Shown here one piece after another: positions 53,303 through 63,817 of a stretch of DNA of 64,000 nucleotides. Origin of the DNA: Amblyomma americanum. Lineage: Eukaryota; Arthropoda; Arachnida; Ixodida; Ixodidae. The stretch lies in NCBI RefSeq assembly GCF_052857255.1, contig NC_135497.1, positions 546,380,531 through 546,444,530 of the forward strand, given 5' to 3'. The notes under the pieces were generated by a model, which was given only the letters and a program-made list of their open reading frames with translations, was not told where the DNA came from and did not search any database. The position numbers and the translations under genes are program-made. Within the stretch, counting starts at the first letter, position 1. Each line of letters begins with the position of its first letter.

Positions 53303-54170
53303 TTAATATTTTGTTGCTGTTTCACGAGTGAGCAGTACATGAACTATCTTTATTTGTCTGTCATAAAGACTAGAATTTCAAATCTCCGTTTTAACTTACC
53401 AGTACAGGACACTAGACGTTTTCTAACGACGTCTCTCTCATCGGCAAGGGGACTCTGCCCCCGTAAAACAGACGAGACCCATCCTCGTCGGTGGGAGTTT
53501 TCTCTGGGGAAACGTTGCGAGTTCAAGTGGTCACTCCAGCCTTATCGCGAGGCCACGGCAAATATTTATGACCCTCTCCTGGCGCGGCACTATGCCGACA
53601 GTAGGCAAACTGTGCGCGCGCGGGAGGCAAAGCGCACTTGACAGCCAGTGCTGTCCGGGACAGCAAGCATTCTTGTGCGACGAAAACAGCGCGGCTTCTC
53701 GAAGGAGCACCGCTGGGGAGCGGGGTGACGGCGGGTTCTTCACATACTCAGGCGGACGCCGCGTCGCCTGAAAAGACTGTTTATTCAAAGTTCCAGGCTC
53801 TACTTTGCTACGGAGCCTGATGGTGATGGGACTTCCTAGTGTAGGGGGGAGATTTATGGCTTGCTGGGCGGTCCTCTTACTGCAATGCACTTCTGGAACA
53901 TTCTGCGTCAGAAAAAGAATAAAGTTTTTCATGTTTTTGCCGTAAAAATTGCTCACGCAGTGGTGGCGGCGGCCATTCTGCTCCCCCCTCCGCCCCCTTT
54001 TAAAACCGGTTTCTGTACAAGCGCGACTTTCTGCCATTCGGCGTGAGTGGAAAGAAAATTGATGAAACTACACAGAAATGCAAGCAGCGTGCACTAATAT
54101 ACCTAAATTCGGAAAAATACTGCTGCGCCTTACCATGTAGAAGAGGGTCAGAGCGCTGAAAGGCGAGGTA
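53303..54170. other. Unannotated DNA right of the satellite
   Basis: No satellite similarity and no recognisable gene. A GC-richer patch at about 53400-54000 gives overlapping open frames on both strands (longest 168 codons, minus strand) with biased composition and no known motif. I regard these as non-coding. Confidence 0.4.
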
Positions 54171-54171
54171 T

Positions 54172-54300
54172 TCAATTCAATTCGTTTATTTTTTCAGAGT
54201 AGTTACAGACACAACTCTGAATGGTCCCCTTGACTAAAAGTTGCACTCAGCAACTTGAACAGCCCCAGGGACCATAGTAAAAAACAGCAGTTAACACAGG
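54172..54300 (-). mobile_element. Possible 3' end of a non-LTR retrotransposon
   Basis: The plus strand reads ATTCAATTCAATTCGTTTAT. On the minus strand this is a short tandem GAATT-type tail after an ATAAAC string, as at the 3' ends of some arthropod LINEs. The adjoining sequence (TCTGAATGGTCCCCTTGAC, then AACAGCCCCAGGGACCAT) looks like 3' UTR material, but no coding remnant is attached. The left extent is guessed and the family is unknown. Confidence 0.3.
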
Positions 54301-55534
54301 TTATTAAACAATAAAAACTGCACACTCATCGAAATTGAAAGACGAGGTACAAATATATTACCATCAAACACACGCATATAACGAAAAGAGAATCTGTTAT
54401 AATACGGAAGCATACTATACAAGACAACTGAACTCATTTAACAAATCGTAATCATACTTCAATAAGAGTTTTGAGCATATCTGAGTGACGCGAATAATTT
54501 CAGCTGAGGTTAAAAAATATTTTTAATATTTTCTCAGATGAAAAAGAATCTTTAAGGTATTTGATTACATGGGATGGTAGGTTATGTTTTAATGACTGAA
54601 ACATGTATTGGGTGCGGAAATAGGGAACTAACCAATAGAGAAGCTTTCTAATGCATAAATATTTTGTTCACTGTTTTAATTATGCAACAAGTTTAAGAAA
54701 ATTTGCAGATTCCGTGGAGGAGAAATAGAGCCGGTTTAACAACGGATGTTTATAACTGCTCATGAATCTAATAATCACGTATTTCGGGAATAGGATATTT
54801 GTGGTTATCTGTATATATGCATTCACGAAATAACACAATGTTTTTTTTCTGAAGAACATTTATTTTATCGTTAATTTTTTTTAGGTACACGGGCCCATAC
54901 CTCCTTCTAGCACTAGACGATTAAGTGAGCGTTCACAAAATGTCTACAACTCAGTGATGTCAAGTGGCAGAAGCGGCCAACCACTAAAGTTTCGCTTGCG
55001 AAAGCCAGGGACCAAGATATTTTTAAGCTCCGAGTTCTGGACGCCCTTATTTCAGGTAGCATTTATATTGACCTAACGAAGAGAAAAAAGCATACTAGCA
55101 GATATCCTGCTTTTACAGTGCGCCTTACTGCGATTTTTTATTGTGTTTCAAGCAAGCGGGTTTCCAAAGAAAGCTTGTTGGTTGCGCACCATATAAACTG
55201 AGACGACGAACAATTAAGATTGACCTGAGAAGCACAAAGGGAAAGCAGGTTATACGCCATGTTTTTAAAGAGCCTAGTGCATAACAACGGATTAGGCGCA
55301 TCAGTTACAGTGTGCAGTTTTTTTTTTCTTAGCAATACCGATGCTGATGAGAATTTGAATCATTTTAAGGTGCCGTTTTGCACTGAAAACTTCATTTTGT
55401 TTCACCTCGGTCGGCTTGTGTACAGCGGCAGTGGCCCTGTGAAAATTACCACGGGGACCAATGCCCCTTTTTCCAAATATTTCACCCCTGTGCAGCCCAG
55501 CGCCAGGTAGGGGAAATGTTTGTACTCGTTAGAA
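54301..55534. other. AT-rich DNA without recognisable features
   Basis: Strongly AT-rich, with short open frames (65-83 codons at most) on both strands and no motif. It may include more of the LINE 3' UTR suspected at 54172-54300. Confidence 0.4.
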
Positions 55535-55537
55535 AAC

Positions 55538-55612
55538 CGGTGGGTACCCGGTGGTATTGAACCCGCGTGCGAGGCAGAATCTCAAACCACTAGCACCACG
55601 ATTTCCCTCTAG
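55538..55612 (-). mobile_element. tRNA-like SINE fragment (relic)
   Basis: On the minus strand an A-box-like string TGGTGCTAGTGG (55598-55587) is followed by CTGCCTCGCACGCGGG and a B-box-like GGTTCAATACC (55563-55553). The latter fits the Pol III consensus GGTTCRANNCC. The order and spacing resemble a glycine-type tRNA with several bases lost between the anticodon arm and the T arm, so it cannot be a working tRNA. tRNA-derived SINEs with such heads are known in ticks. Assignment to one is an inference; a decayed tRNA pseudogene is the alternative. Confidence 0.5.
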
Positions 55613-57001
55613 CTCGTCCTCTGCAGAGCCAAACGAGGTGTTTCGCCATTCATGATTTCACAGCTAGGTTTAGCGGCCGTCGGAGTGAGCCACTGTGCTG
55701 AGCGCGAGGGCAGTAGGATGCTTCTTTGCCGCACTCATGGTTTCGAGGAGCGCCGTCTGAGCAACTTATACCTCGGTCCCACCGCCTGCAGCCCGCAAGT
55801 CCAAAAATACGCTTGCGGCATGTTGTTTTTGTTTCTGGACACTGGTTTCGCGTGTTACCTTAGTTAACTGTCATTTCGGCACCCCTACGAACGATCTTCT
55901 TACGGAGCCAGGACAGTCTAATATTCCTTCATCACTTGGTCGCACTATTTCTGATGCCACTCCCATGACTACACGTTTATTCTCGTTTTTGTAGTTGTGG
56001 ATTTGTTCCTCTAGTAGCCAAGACAGCAAAGTTTTGTGTGAAGTTGGATGGCTGCAGAAAATGTCACCGAGTTCCACAACACAGTTGATCCCTCGGATGC
56101 CACGTTGTCAGTTCACCCGTACAGCTGGGACTGCCTATGAGCTCAGCTGCCGTTCGAGCGCCACGGTAGTTGTCGCTGTCGTGTAACACCTCCTTACTGC
56201 CGCTCAGGTCAACTGTCGGTGAAATCACTCATGCGAAACTGGCATACGAGAAGCATATTTGAAAAATTAAATTACGACGTTCTTGATCTTCATTCACTAG
56301 GCCTACGCATCGCTTTTAATAACGTTAAAGGAGGGAGGGCCCTGTCAGGCTAGCACAGATTCGTCGTTTTTTTTAAATGGAGATAAACAGGCTGGTATGT
56401 TTTTCTCGCAGTCGCGCCCCAACATGTCGGTCACAGTTGTGACAGGCCCGCTATCAAACACGTGGTGGGTTTGCTTGCGTTGCATCACTGAAAATAACTG
56501 CGACAAAGGTATGAAAAAGAAGGTACTTTTAGTAGCAGAAAATGAACCAAGCAAGAATAATGTATTAAAAAACACGCACTTATCTCTGTCATGATGGATG
56601 GTAGGACGCCCCATCGTTGGACATTGCACAAGAGACGAGCTTCCTTTTTTCAATCTGGCGAATAATCCCACATAACGTGTATTTATTTTTTTGTCGGCTT
56701 GTACCCATGTTCCGGGTCCACTATCGCCCATGTTCCGGGTCCACTATCAGTTCCGCTATGAAAAAAAATGTTTCCTCAGTAGGTTTCTGTTATTCGTGAC
56801 GCCTGCTCCGTTGTTTTTTTTTTCTGCTTGAGACGCGCTGAAGTCTACAAGTCTGAGCGTTTCACTGCACGTGAAATTCTCTGCGGCGCATTTGCCTAAA
56901 ATCATGTCGACCCAGAACTTGGGAAGGTACTGGCCGAACGCGAGTGAAGCAGATGCAATGTACTGCATCTTATACAGGTTCTGCTGTAGCCATCTATTAA
57001 C
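55613..57001. other. Unannotated DNA with a short 23-bp duplication
   Basis: No gene recognised. Open frames of up to 128 codons on the minus strand (56345-56731) and others nearby overlap on opposite strands and lack motifs. A 23-bp direct repeat at 56704-56749 is the only internal structure noted. Confidence 0.4.
56704..56749 (+). repeat. Two-copy 23-bp direct repeat
   Basis: CCCATGTTCCGGGTCCACTA followed by TCG is present twice back to back (starts at 56704 and 56727); the second copy is identical until its last bases. Confidence 0.85.

Positions 57002-57040
<39 letters not shown>
57002..57040. repeat. (TGAT)n microsatellite, 3' tail of the adjoining retrotransposon
   Basis: About 9.75 copies of a TGAT/GATT tetramer. 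On the minus strand it reads (ATCA)n immediately downstream of the RTE-like coding remnant. RTE-type and related LINEs often end in such short tandem tails rather than poly-A, so I interpret it as that element's 3' terminus. Confidence 0.8.
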
Positions 57041-57041
<1 letters not shown>

Positions 57042-57660
57042 CCGCAAGCTAACTACATCCACTGCAAGACAAACTCCTCGGCCACTGACCTCCATTTAAC
57101 CATGTCCATTGCCAGCTGCGGCCAACGTATCCCCGAAAACTTCTTAAACTCATCCGCCCACCAAACTTCTTGCCGCCACCTGATACGCTTGCCTTCTCTT
57201 GGAATTCACTCCGTTACCTTTAAGAACCAGCGGTTATCTTGCCTTCGCATTACATTCCCTGCCTAAGCCCATTTATTCCTCTTGATTTCGACTGGGATGT
57301 TATTAACCCGCGTTTGTTCAGTCACCCACTGTGGCCACTTCCTGTCCCTCAACGTTACACCTCTCATTTTCCTCTCTATAGCTTGCGGCATTGCCCTCAA
57401 TTTAAGCTGAACCCTTTTCGTTAGCCTGCACGTTTCTGCCCCGTAGGCGAGTACCGGTAAGATACAGCTGTTGTACACTTTTCTTTTGAGGGACATTAGC
57501 AACCTGCTATTCATGATCTGAGAGAACCTGCCATATGCGCTCCACCCCATTCTTATTCTCCTAGCCATTCCAGACTCGTCGTCAGGATCTAAGGAAACTA
57601 CCTGTCCTAAGTAGAAGTATGCTCTTGTCAGTTCCATCACATCTCCGCTAGTAGTAAACT
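57041..57660 (-). pseudogene. 5'-truncated RTE-like non-LTR retrotransposon (C-terminal reverse transcriptase remnant)
   Basis: The minus strand encodes the region downstream of the catalytic palm of a LINE reverse transcriptase. A 125-codon open frame (57640-57263) includes YLGQVVSLDPDDE, then RRIRMGWSAYGRFSQIMNSR, then LKRKVYNSCILPVLAYGAET, then QLKLRAMPQAIERKMRGVTL. This is the conserved LG...RI...CVLPVLLYGSETW...ER pattern of RTE/BovB-like and related endonuclease-reverse transcriptase proteins. After a stop near 57263 the similarity continues shifted (KVTEWIPREGK-like, then a Trp-rich end) and stops about 15 bases before the ATCA tail. Catalytic motifs and the endonuclease are absent, so it is dead on arrival: 5' truncation is typical of LINE insertion. 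The 5' break is near 57660. The clade (RTE versus a relative) is a judgement from memory. Confidence 0.75.
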
Positions 57661-58267
57661 GTTCTTACTTTTCTAGAGTGTTCCATTGATCAAAAATAAA
57701 GCCGAATGAACTGTGATGTGGTCTTTGTACATTTCAGGTATATGTAGTCTTCTAGTGCAGTGTAGTGCAGGGCGTTCAGGAGAACATGAAGCATTGAAAC
57801 TCATACGACACATGTCAAACACTGCTGTTCTCGCTTTTCATTAACTCTCCAACCCACTTCTTGAGCAGGTCGTAATTTACTAAGACTGTGAGTTCACTCT
57901 CTCGTTGCTAACCCCACACATGTTCATTACGACGCCTTGCGCGCGTAAATACAGTCCTACCGCTACTGTAAAGACTGTATAAAGTAACAAATCATACGCA
58001 ACTACAAAGTACCGCACACTCCTCATGTAACGCCATTTCAGTTATAGATCAATAATAAATTAATAAATATTTTCCGCGGCACAAGATAACTTGCCAGAAA
58101 CGGTGGAGTATACAAATTAAGGCGCTCAAGTCAAGCCCTTAGTAGTACGACAGTGGCTTTCGGACATGGCTGTTCGACTTATCAAACTTATACATGCACT
58201 CAGAAGATGCACACGCAGTGCCAGATATACAGCCTTTGTCCGTAAAGTTCCGAGAGTGAGTCCATTA
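57661..58267. other. Unannotated DNA between LINE remnant and LTR element
   Basis: AT-rich sequence with no recognisable gene or repeat. The bases just before the 5' LTR read GAGTCCATTA. The last 4-6 of these should recur after the 3' LTR if the element inserted normally, but that point lies beyond the window. Confidence 0.4.
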
Positions 58268-58506
58268 TGTTAGCAGACCTTCCGATGCGCGGCGAGCGCA
58301 CGCAGTGGAATAAGCGCAGTTGTCCGGAAACCCTGGGCGAGCAGGCGGCTAGCAACCCTGGGGGAGGAAGACGAGAGACGCAAGATGGACGCTGGACCAT
58401 ACGCACCCATGTAATCGCTCTAAACTTAACCTTGTTAATAAACAGTTCGAAAAAGTAATAAGGCATACTGACGTTTATTCGCTCCCCAAGACAAAGATAG
58501 CCTACA
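58268..58506 (+). repeat. 5' LTR of the Ty3/gypsy element
   Basis: Starts TGTTAGCAGACC and is placed to end at ...GCCTACA, giving TG...CA ends and 239 bp. The start is fixed by where similarity to the 3' LTR (63818) begins. The end is inferred because the matching part of the 3' LTR is outside the window. An AATAAA at 58437-58442 is conserved in both LTRs and would mark the R region. No clear TATA box is visible. Confidence 0.85.
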
Positions 58507-58692
58507 AATCAGAAGTGGGATTACCGCCTCCGAAAGCCTGGAGCAACGGGAAAGAGGCAACCGCATCGACGCCGACTGCGTGTAGACGGCACCGGTGAGC
58601 CTCCTTCCAATACTCTGATTCCTCGAACTGAAGCGGTCAGCTGGCAGCAACCCCTAAAGCATCTCCATGTCCCAAGACAGGGAAATAAGTCG
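58507..58692 (+). other. Leader region with possible primer binding site
   Basis: Begins AATCAGAAGTGGGATTACCG. The TGG at 58516-58518 could be the start of a tRNA primer binding site, 9 bases after the inferred LTR end, but I cannot name the tRNA. A gag-like frame is readable from about 58693 without an obvious ATG. Confidence 0.4.
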
Positions 58693-59996
58693 CTGACGAC
58701 GCTCACCGAACAACTAGCCCACGTACAGCTGTTGGCAGCCCAAAACCAAGGCAACGCACAAGTGACAGCAATGCCGGACTTGTCGGCATTCATTCCCGCC
58801 TTCTCGGGCACCGCCATTGCGGGGACCGGAGCGAGAGAGAGAGTGCAAGGGAATGGATATCGAATGTCAAGATGGTGGCGGGGCAGGCCGGGTGGAGGGA
58901 CGGTGTCGTTTTTGCGGTTGCAGCGCCGAAGCTCAGCGGCACTGCCTTGAAGTGGCACAGAGCAAAGGGGAAGCAGCTGTAGACCTGGGAGAAATGGGCG
59001 GAGGAGCTGCAGAACATCTTTCCCGACGACGAGAGCAACCCGCTTGCCCTCTACGAAGGAATGCTCCGCCGTACGCAAGGTCCACGCGAGTCCGTTGTCG
59101 ACTATTTTTTCGACAAGAGTTACCTCTGCAAAAAGTGCGATGTCAAGGAGGACACTTCGCAATGGAAGAATTTGATCACTGCGGGCCTGCAGAATGCAAA
59201 CGATGCTGCGATACTGCGGCTTAAAGCAGCAAGCTTCACCACATCCTTGGAGCTGCTTGAGACGGCAAAAAGCCTCAAAGCAGGAGAGGCAGCCTACCTC
59301 AGCTCCCATGGAAGCCACCGGCCACCCAGCCAGGGCGGAAGCAAGCATGTGTCGGCCACACCAGAAGGCGTGGAAACGAAGCCGAAGCAGATCGCGCACG
59401 GTAGCGCTGAAAGGGCCACAGAACCAAAATGTTACAGATGCCGGAAATACGGTCACCTTGTTAAAGACTGTCCAATACCTGTTCAACGCACCAACATTGA
59501 AACGACAAAGCCGGGGGCTGGGCAGCCATCACAATACGTGTCTGCGTCATCGAGTAGCGAGCTACCCAACATCAAGTACGTAAAAACTGCGGTGGTCAAC
59601 CAGAAGAGCTATGATGCGCTCGTCGACACCGGAAGTGCAGTCTGCACGATCAAGGCATCCTACGCCATGGGTTGTTCCTCTTTCTTCGAAGAAGACAACC
59701 TGGAGTTGTATGGATTTGGCCAAAGCCCTGTCAAATGCCTTTCAAGATTCAGAACAACAATACAGCTTGATGGCGTAAAAGGGGAAGACGTCATGCTTCA
59801 AGTCGTGCCGGACACGGCACAGCCCTTCTCGGCAATCATTGTTCGTACGTGGACGGCGTTGCCTAACATCGTTTATGTCAAGGCAGACGACACCTTCAAG
59901 ATCATGGACAAGAGAGACGATACATTCGGGCATCTCGAACCCTTCACCCAAAACCAAGCCATACAAATCACGACAATAAACGACGTAGCCCTCTAG
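58693..59996 (+). pseudogene. gag and protease region of the Ty3/gypsy element
   Basis: Gag would form the virus-like particle and the protease would process it. An N-terminal frame (58693 to about 58840, with an ATG at 58771) breaks at a GAGAGAGAGAG stretch near 58832-58842. The frame then used includes WISNVKMV, a KLSGTALKWHRAKG segment typical of the gypsy Gag capsid, an in-frame TAG at 58980-58982, and then IFPDDESNPLALYEGMLRR. A single zinc knuckle CYRCRKYGHLVKDC (C-x2-C-x4-H-x4-C) lies at 59430-59471. The aspartic protease active site LVDTGSA has its DTG at 59625-59633. The frame ends at TAG 59994-59996. Gag and protease share one frame downstream of the knuckle. It is inactivated by one frameshift and one internal stop. 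Confidence 0.85.
59430..59471 (+). other. CCHC zinc knuckle in gag
   Basis: Encodes CYRCRKYGHLVKDC, with the canonical C-x2-C-x4-H-x4-C spacing of nucleocapsid RNA-binding knuckles. All four metal ligands are intact. Confidence 0.93.
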
Positions 59997-61393
59997 CCAC
60001 GTTCAGTGAATTTCTTAATGGCAAGCGTAGACCTTAAAGGCGAGACTGACGTCTTATACCAGCGAAAGGGTACGATGACTGGAAGCGTGTTTCATGTTGC
60101 CAGCAAGCAGCTCAGTGTGCCTCTGGCAAACACTCCCAAATGCGAGAAGCTTCTGTAGAAAGGGATGAACTTTGGTCGAGTAGAAGAAGTAAATATAGAC
60201 ACGGCTAAGCTCTGTACAACAAGTGAAACAACGGAAGTGAAGACGGCAAGCGCGGATCCGATTCACGAAAAGGATGTTGCAACCGGCAACGGCGTGACAA
60301 TGAAGGAACGTCAAGACCTACTCAAACTCCTCAACCGACACCGCTAGTGCTTCGCAACGAATATCGAGGAGCTAGGCTGCACCAACCTCATTGAAATGGA
60401 CATTGTCCTGAAGGAAGGAAGTACGCCGGTTTCTTCTAAACCCTACCGAACAAGCAAAAACAGAGCGTGAAACTATACAGAAAATTGACAGCGAGTGGAA
60501 GGACGCAGGAATCCTGACGGAGTCACGGTCACCTTACGCAAGCCTTGTACTTCTCGTGCGCAAGAAAAATGGCGAACCGAGACTTGTAGTCGATTATCGG
60601 AAGCTGAATGCACCGACAGTCAAGGACAAGTACCCCTTGGCACTAATCGATCACGCTGTCGAGCAGCTCGCAGGAAGCAAGCTCTTCATAACGCTTGAAC
60701 TTGCGCACGGCCTCCTTCAGATCCCTTTGAAGGAATCTGCAAAAGAGAAGACCGCCTTTGTGACCCGAGACGGAACATGGAAGTTTGAAAGGCTTATTTT
60801 TGGACTTTCGAATGGACCGACAGAGTTCCAGCGCCTTATGAACACAGCTGTGGGAAATCTCCGTAATAATATAGCAGTATGCTACTTGGATGACATCCTT
60901 GTACCTGCGAACAATTTTGAAGCGATGCTAGAAAGGCTGACCAAAGTGTTTCGACCTCTCCGCGATGCAGGACTGACAATCCGACTGTCGTAGTGTAGAT
61001 TCGCAGATCACCGAGTCGAGTACCTTGGCTTAGTCATCGGTGAAGGCGGCGTGAGACCGGGAACTGACAAAGAGCAATCGATGAGTTCTCAGTGCCGAAA
61101 GACTTTCATGAAGTCAAGACGTTTCTGGGGCTCACCTGCTTCTTCAGACGCTTTGTCCCGCGTTACGCAGCGCTGAGCGAGCCGCTGAGTCGGTTAACTC
61201 GAAAAGGCGAGGCATTTCACGGGGACCAGGATCAGGAGGACGCATTTCAGGCCCCGAAGAGCGCATCGACATCACATCCTGTGCTGCAGCTCTACAATCC
61301 GAAGGTGAGAACAGAGGTGCGCACCGACGCCTGTGCTGACGGGTTGGTGGGCGTTCTCCTTCAAGCGGACGAGAATGACGTCCTATACCCCGT
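59997..61393 (+). pseudogene. pol: protease tail, reverse transcriptase and first part of RNase H
   Basis: The gag-protease frame continues after its TAG, with further in-frame stops at 60156-60158 and 60345-60347, through an MDIVLKEGSTPVSSKPYRT segment that precedes RT. A frameshift near an A run at about 60455 moves to the RT frame. This holds VDYRKLNAPTVKDKYPLALI, then LELAHGLLQIPLK, then FGLSNGPTEFQRLMN, and the catalytic YLDD at 60883-60894. Motif A carries Glu (GAA at 60697-60699) where the family has catalytic Asp. A TAG at 60991-60993 and a frameshift near 61075 follow. The next frame gives KTFLGLTCFFRRFVPRYA and the RNase H start RTDACADGLVGVLLQ, with Asp at 61325-61327. It is then cut by the solo LTR at 61394. 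Confidence 0.88.
61389..61393. repeat. Left target-site duplication of nested solo LTR
   Basis: CCCGT immediately before the TG of the insertion; the same five bases follow its terminal CA at 62143-62147. Confidence 0.85.
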
Positions 61394-62142
61394 TGATATG
61401 CTTGGGTATCGGGACCGAGGTCTTCACCGCATGACGGTGAACTCTGCAGACGACGGAGGGAAGCCTTCAGGAGGGTTGGTAAACTTGAAGGTTTATTTAC
61501 ATATTTACAACAGAAGCAGGGAGACCAAAAGTCAGAGATGAAGTGTCGTGAAACCAGCCAAATTGCGGCTTAAATACAGTGGATATTCCCTAGGCACCTA
61601 GCTAGGGAAACCGGTGGCTGATCAAACGTCCAATGGGCAGACACACTCTTCATAGTCTCTTCCCTAACGCCGTGACCGCTCCGCCCTCACAAACACGTGC
61701 ACAGGCGATAAGGAATCCTGGCGCCTTGAGGTCCTGGAATGCTGTTTCCGACGGGTTGACCAGGTGCATAAGGTCGTTGGCTTTGCAGGCGGTGATCCCC
61801 TCCGTGGGAAAGAGGCGTCCTGACGGCCCCGGGAATTCCAGAGGGTAAGATGAATCAGCCGTGTCCGCCCCCGCTTTGTCTGGCCGCGCAGGTGCAAGCG
61901 AGCGAGGCGGGTCCGGCGCCTTTGTTCGGGTCTTTCTGCCGGTCCACGTGAGGACGCAGTTCGGGAGAAATGCCGCATTCCGTACTCCGGACGAAGGGGT
62001 GAGAGGACTTTCGTCACAGCTCACCGTCGCCAGGAGCCGTTCCTAATCCTCTTCTCAGGACGACAGCACCTTTGGTCAAACATAGTTCGATGGCGCCTGC
62101 CGGGCTCGTCTGTTCCCGCTGTCGGGGCCTCCGATCACAACA
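61394..62142 (-). mobile_element. Nested solo LTR inside RNase H
   Basis: A 749-bp insertion begins TG and ends CA on the plus strand. It is flanked by the 5-bp duplication CCCGT (61389-61393 and 62143-62147) and splits the RNase H domain between two conserved residues. Conceptually removing it and one CCCGT makes the RNase H reading run on without a gap. A minus-strand orientation fits best: starting TGTTGTGATCGGAGGCCCCG at 62142, a TATA-like TATTTAA at 61576-61570 is followed about 75 bases later by AATAAA (61497-61492), then about 100 bases to the end. It contains no coding sequence. A 5-bp duplication and TG...CA ends are typical of LTR elements, and a single LTR implies that LTR-LTR recombination removed the rest. 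The parent family is not identified; it is not the host element's LTR. Confidence 0.85.
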
Positions 62143-62147
62143 CCCGT
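62143..62147. repeat. Right target-site duplication of nested solo LTR
   Basis: CCCGT, identical to 61389-61393, directly after the terminal CA of the insertion. Confidence 0.85.
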
Positions 62148-62665
62148 CTACTACGTAAGCAAAAAAGACCAGCCCAGCTGAGAGGTTCTACCATTCGAGT
62201 AAGTTGGAGCTGCTGGCACTCGTGTGGACCGTCGAGAGATTGAGACCGTTCTTGATTGGAATCGCGTTCACCCTTGTGACTGACTGTCAGGCTCTCGTCT
62301 ACCTGAATGCCACAAAGACGCTCAGGCCGCAGATAGCCAGATGGTTTGACATGCTTCAGGAGTATACCTTCGACATACGCCATCGACCAGGTTCGAAGAT
62401 GGAGCACGTTGACGCAATGTGTCGTGCTGCAGTTGAACACCCAATCGATCCGTTGCATAACGTCATCGCTGACAAACTGGACATGTGGATGACAATCAGT
62501 TTGCACGACCAAGGTTTGAGAATTCAAAGGTCAGGCAAAGAAATTCGTAGGATAGCTGCCACTCTAGAGAAAAAATCATGCGATCGAACTGCAGAATAAC
62601 GCGCTTTGGCAAAGAACTTCGTGCTGAAGGAGGTACGACTGTTTCGCGAAACAGAGGCAAACGGC
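62148..62665 (+). pseudogene. pol: second part of RNase H
   Basis: RNase H resumes after the nested LTR with a YYVSK segment. A six-A run at 62161-62166 looks one base too long and shifts the frame; beyond it KLELLALVWTVERLRPFLIG, FTLVTDCQALVYL (Asp at 62282-62284) and a FDIRHRPGSKMEHVDAMCRA tail are readable. The Glu of ELLA (62207-62209) and the Asp of VTDCQ are expected metal ligands and are present. An in-frame TAA lies at 62597-62599. The linker to integrase (LAKNFVLKEVRLFRETEANG) follows in the same frame up to a nine-A run. Confidence 0.85.
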
Positions 62666-63816
62666 AAAAAAAAAGTTTGTCTACGTTATGCCTAAGTCCA
62701 TGCGGAAAAGCCTTCGTGTTAAATTTCACTACTTGGAAGGTCACTTCGGGCTTGATCGGAAAATCGCAAAGATCAGTGAAACATACTGGTTCCAAGGGAT
62801 GCGCAGGTACGTCCGTGAGCACATCAGACTGTGCTTTGACTGCCTGATCTGCAGGGTGCCAAGTGGCAAGGAAAAGGGACTCCTGCACCCCATCCCTCCT
62901 GGGCGGCGACCGTTCAAGACAATACATGCAGATCATCTGGGCCCATTTGTGAGAAGAAAAAAGGGAAACAAGGACATCCTTGTCGTCATCGACAACCTGA
63001 CAAAGTACGTGAGGCTCTTCCCTTCACGAGACACATCGGCAAAAAGTGTGATCAAGTCTTGTGAGGACTTCACCTTGAGTCAAGGTCTGCCGGAAAGGAT
63101 AATAACCGACCGAGGAACGTGCTTCACATCAAAAGCATTTGAGGAATTCTGCAAAGCCAGGGGTATCCAGCACGTGCTTAACTCAACGAGACACCCTCGT
63201 GCGAATGGTCAAGTTGAGGGGGTCAACCGAACCCTTGTTCCGACCATCATGAGCACCATGGACGGAAACGACCAGCGAGAATGGGACATTGGATTAAAGG
63301 GTGTCGACGCTTTCCTCAACTCGTCCTACAACAAGAGCACCGGAAGGACTCCGTTCGAGGTGCTTTATGGTTACAACCCGAAATTTGACGACGGAGCGTT
63401 GCGTGAGATTGAAGAGACAAAAGATAATGTCACCTGGACGAATCCAGAACAACTTCAAGCTGAAGTGCAAACGAGTATACTGGATGTTTAGGTAAAGTAC
63501 AAGAAAAGGTTCGACATGCGTCACTGCAGTGAAGACACGCTCAAGGCTGGCGACGTAGTCGTCATGCGATGTGCTCCCGATCACACCGGCGAGGCGACAA
63601 AAACGCAGCCTCGCTACAAAGGGCCGCTGGTTGTGACCGAAGTTAAACCAAACGACACGTATGGAGTCGCGGCACTGAAGGGGGCACGAAGCAGGCGCTA
63701 CGCAACAACGGCTCACATCAGTTCGCTAAAACATGATCCACGTCGAACAAACACGTTGAAGACTTTGAGGAGCCTTCGGACAAAAGTGAGGGCGCTTCTG
63801 ATGCCAGAATGGCCGA
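62666..63816 (+). pseudogene. pol: integrase
   Basis: Integrase would insert the cDNA into the genome. A frameshift at the nine-A run (62666-62674) leads into an 804-bp open frame. The N-terminal zinc finger has His codons at 62727 and 62742 and CFDC at 62832-62843. The catalytic core has all three acidic residues: Asp in HADHLGPF (62931-62933), Asp in IITDRGTCFTS (63108-63110) and Glu in NGQVEGVNRTL (63216-63218). Exactly 35 residues separate the last two, the DD35E signature. After a single TAG at 63489-63491 the same frame continues with the C-terminal DNA-binding part, including YKGPLVVTEVKPNDTYGV, a GPY/F-type module. No chromodomain is visible. The frame stays open into the 3' LTR. Confidence 0.9.
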
Positions 63817-63817
63817 A

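Noticed and set aside
53401..53640. Possible spliceosomal snRNA gene (an ACTTACC string near 53393)
   Set aside because: The rest does not fit U1 or any other snRNA, and there is no stem set or Sm site that I can recognise.
53531..54037. 168-codon minus-strand open frame
   Set aside because: Overlaps plus-strand frames in a GC-rich patch; no motif, no family resemblance, no splice or promoter support.
58521..59486. 321-codon minus-strand open frame opposite gag
   Set aside because: It is antisense to a gag/protease frame with a clear zinc knuckle; Cys-rich low-complexity content and no known domain.
61650..62024. Minus-strand frames of 117-124 codons in the nested LTR
   Set aside because: They lie within the GC-rich part of a solo LTR and overlap one another; LTRs are normally non-coding.
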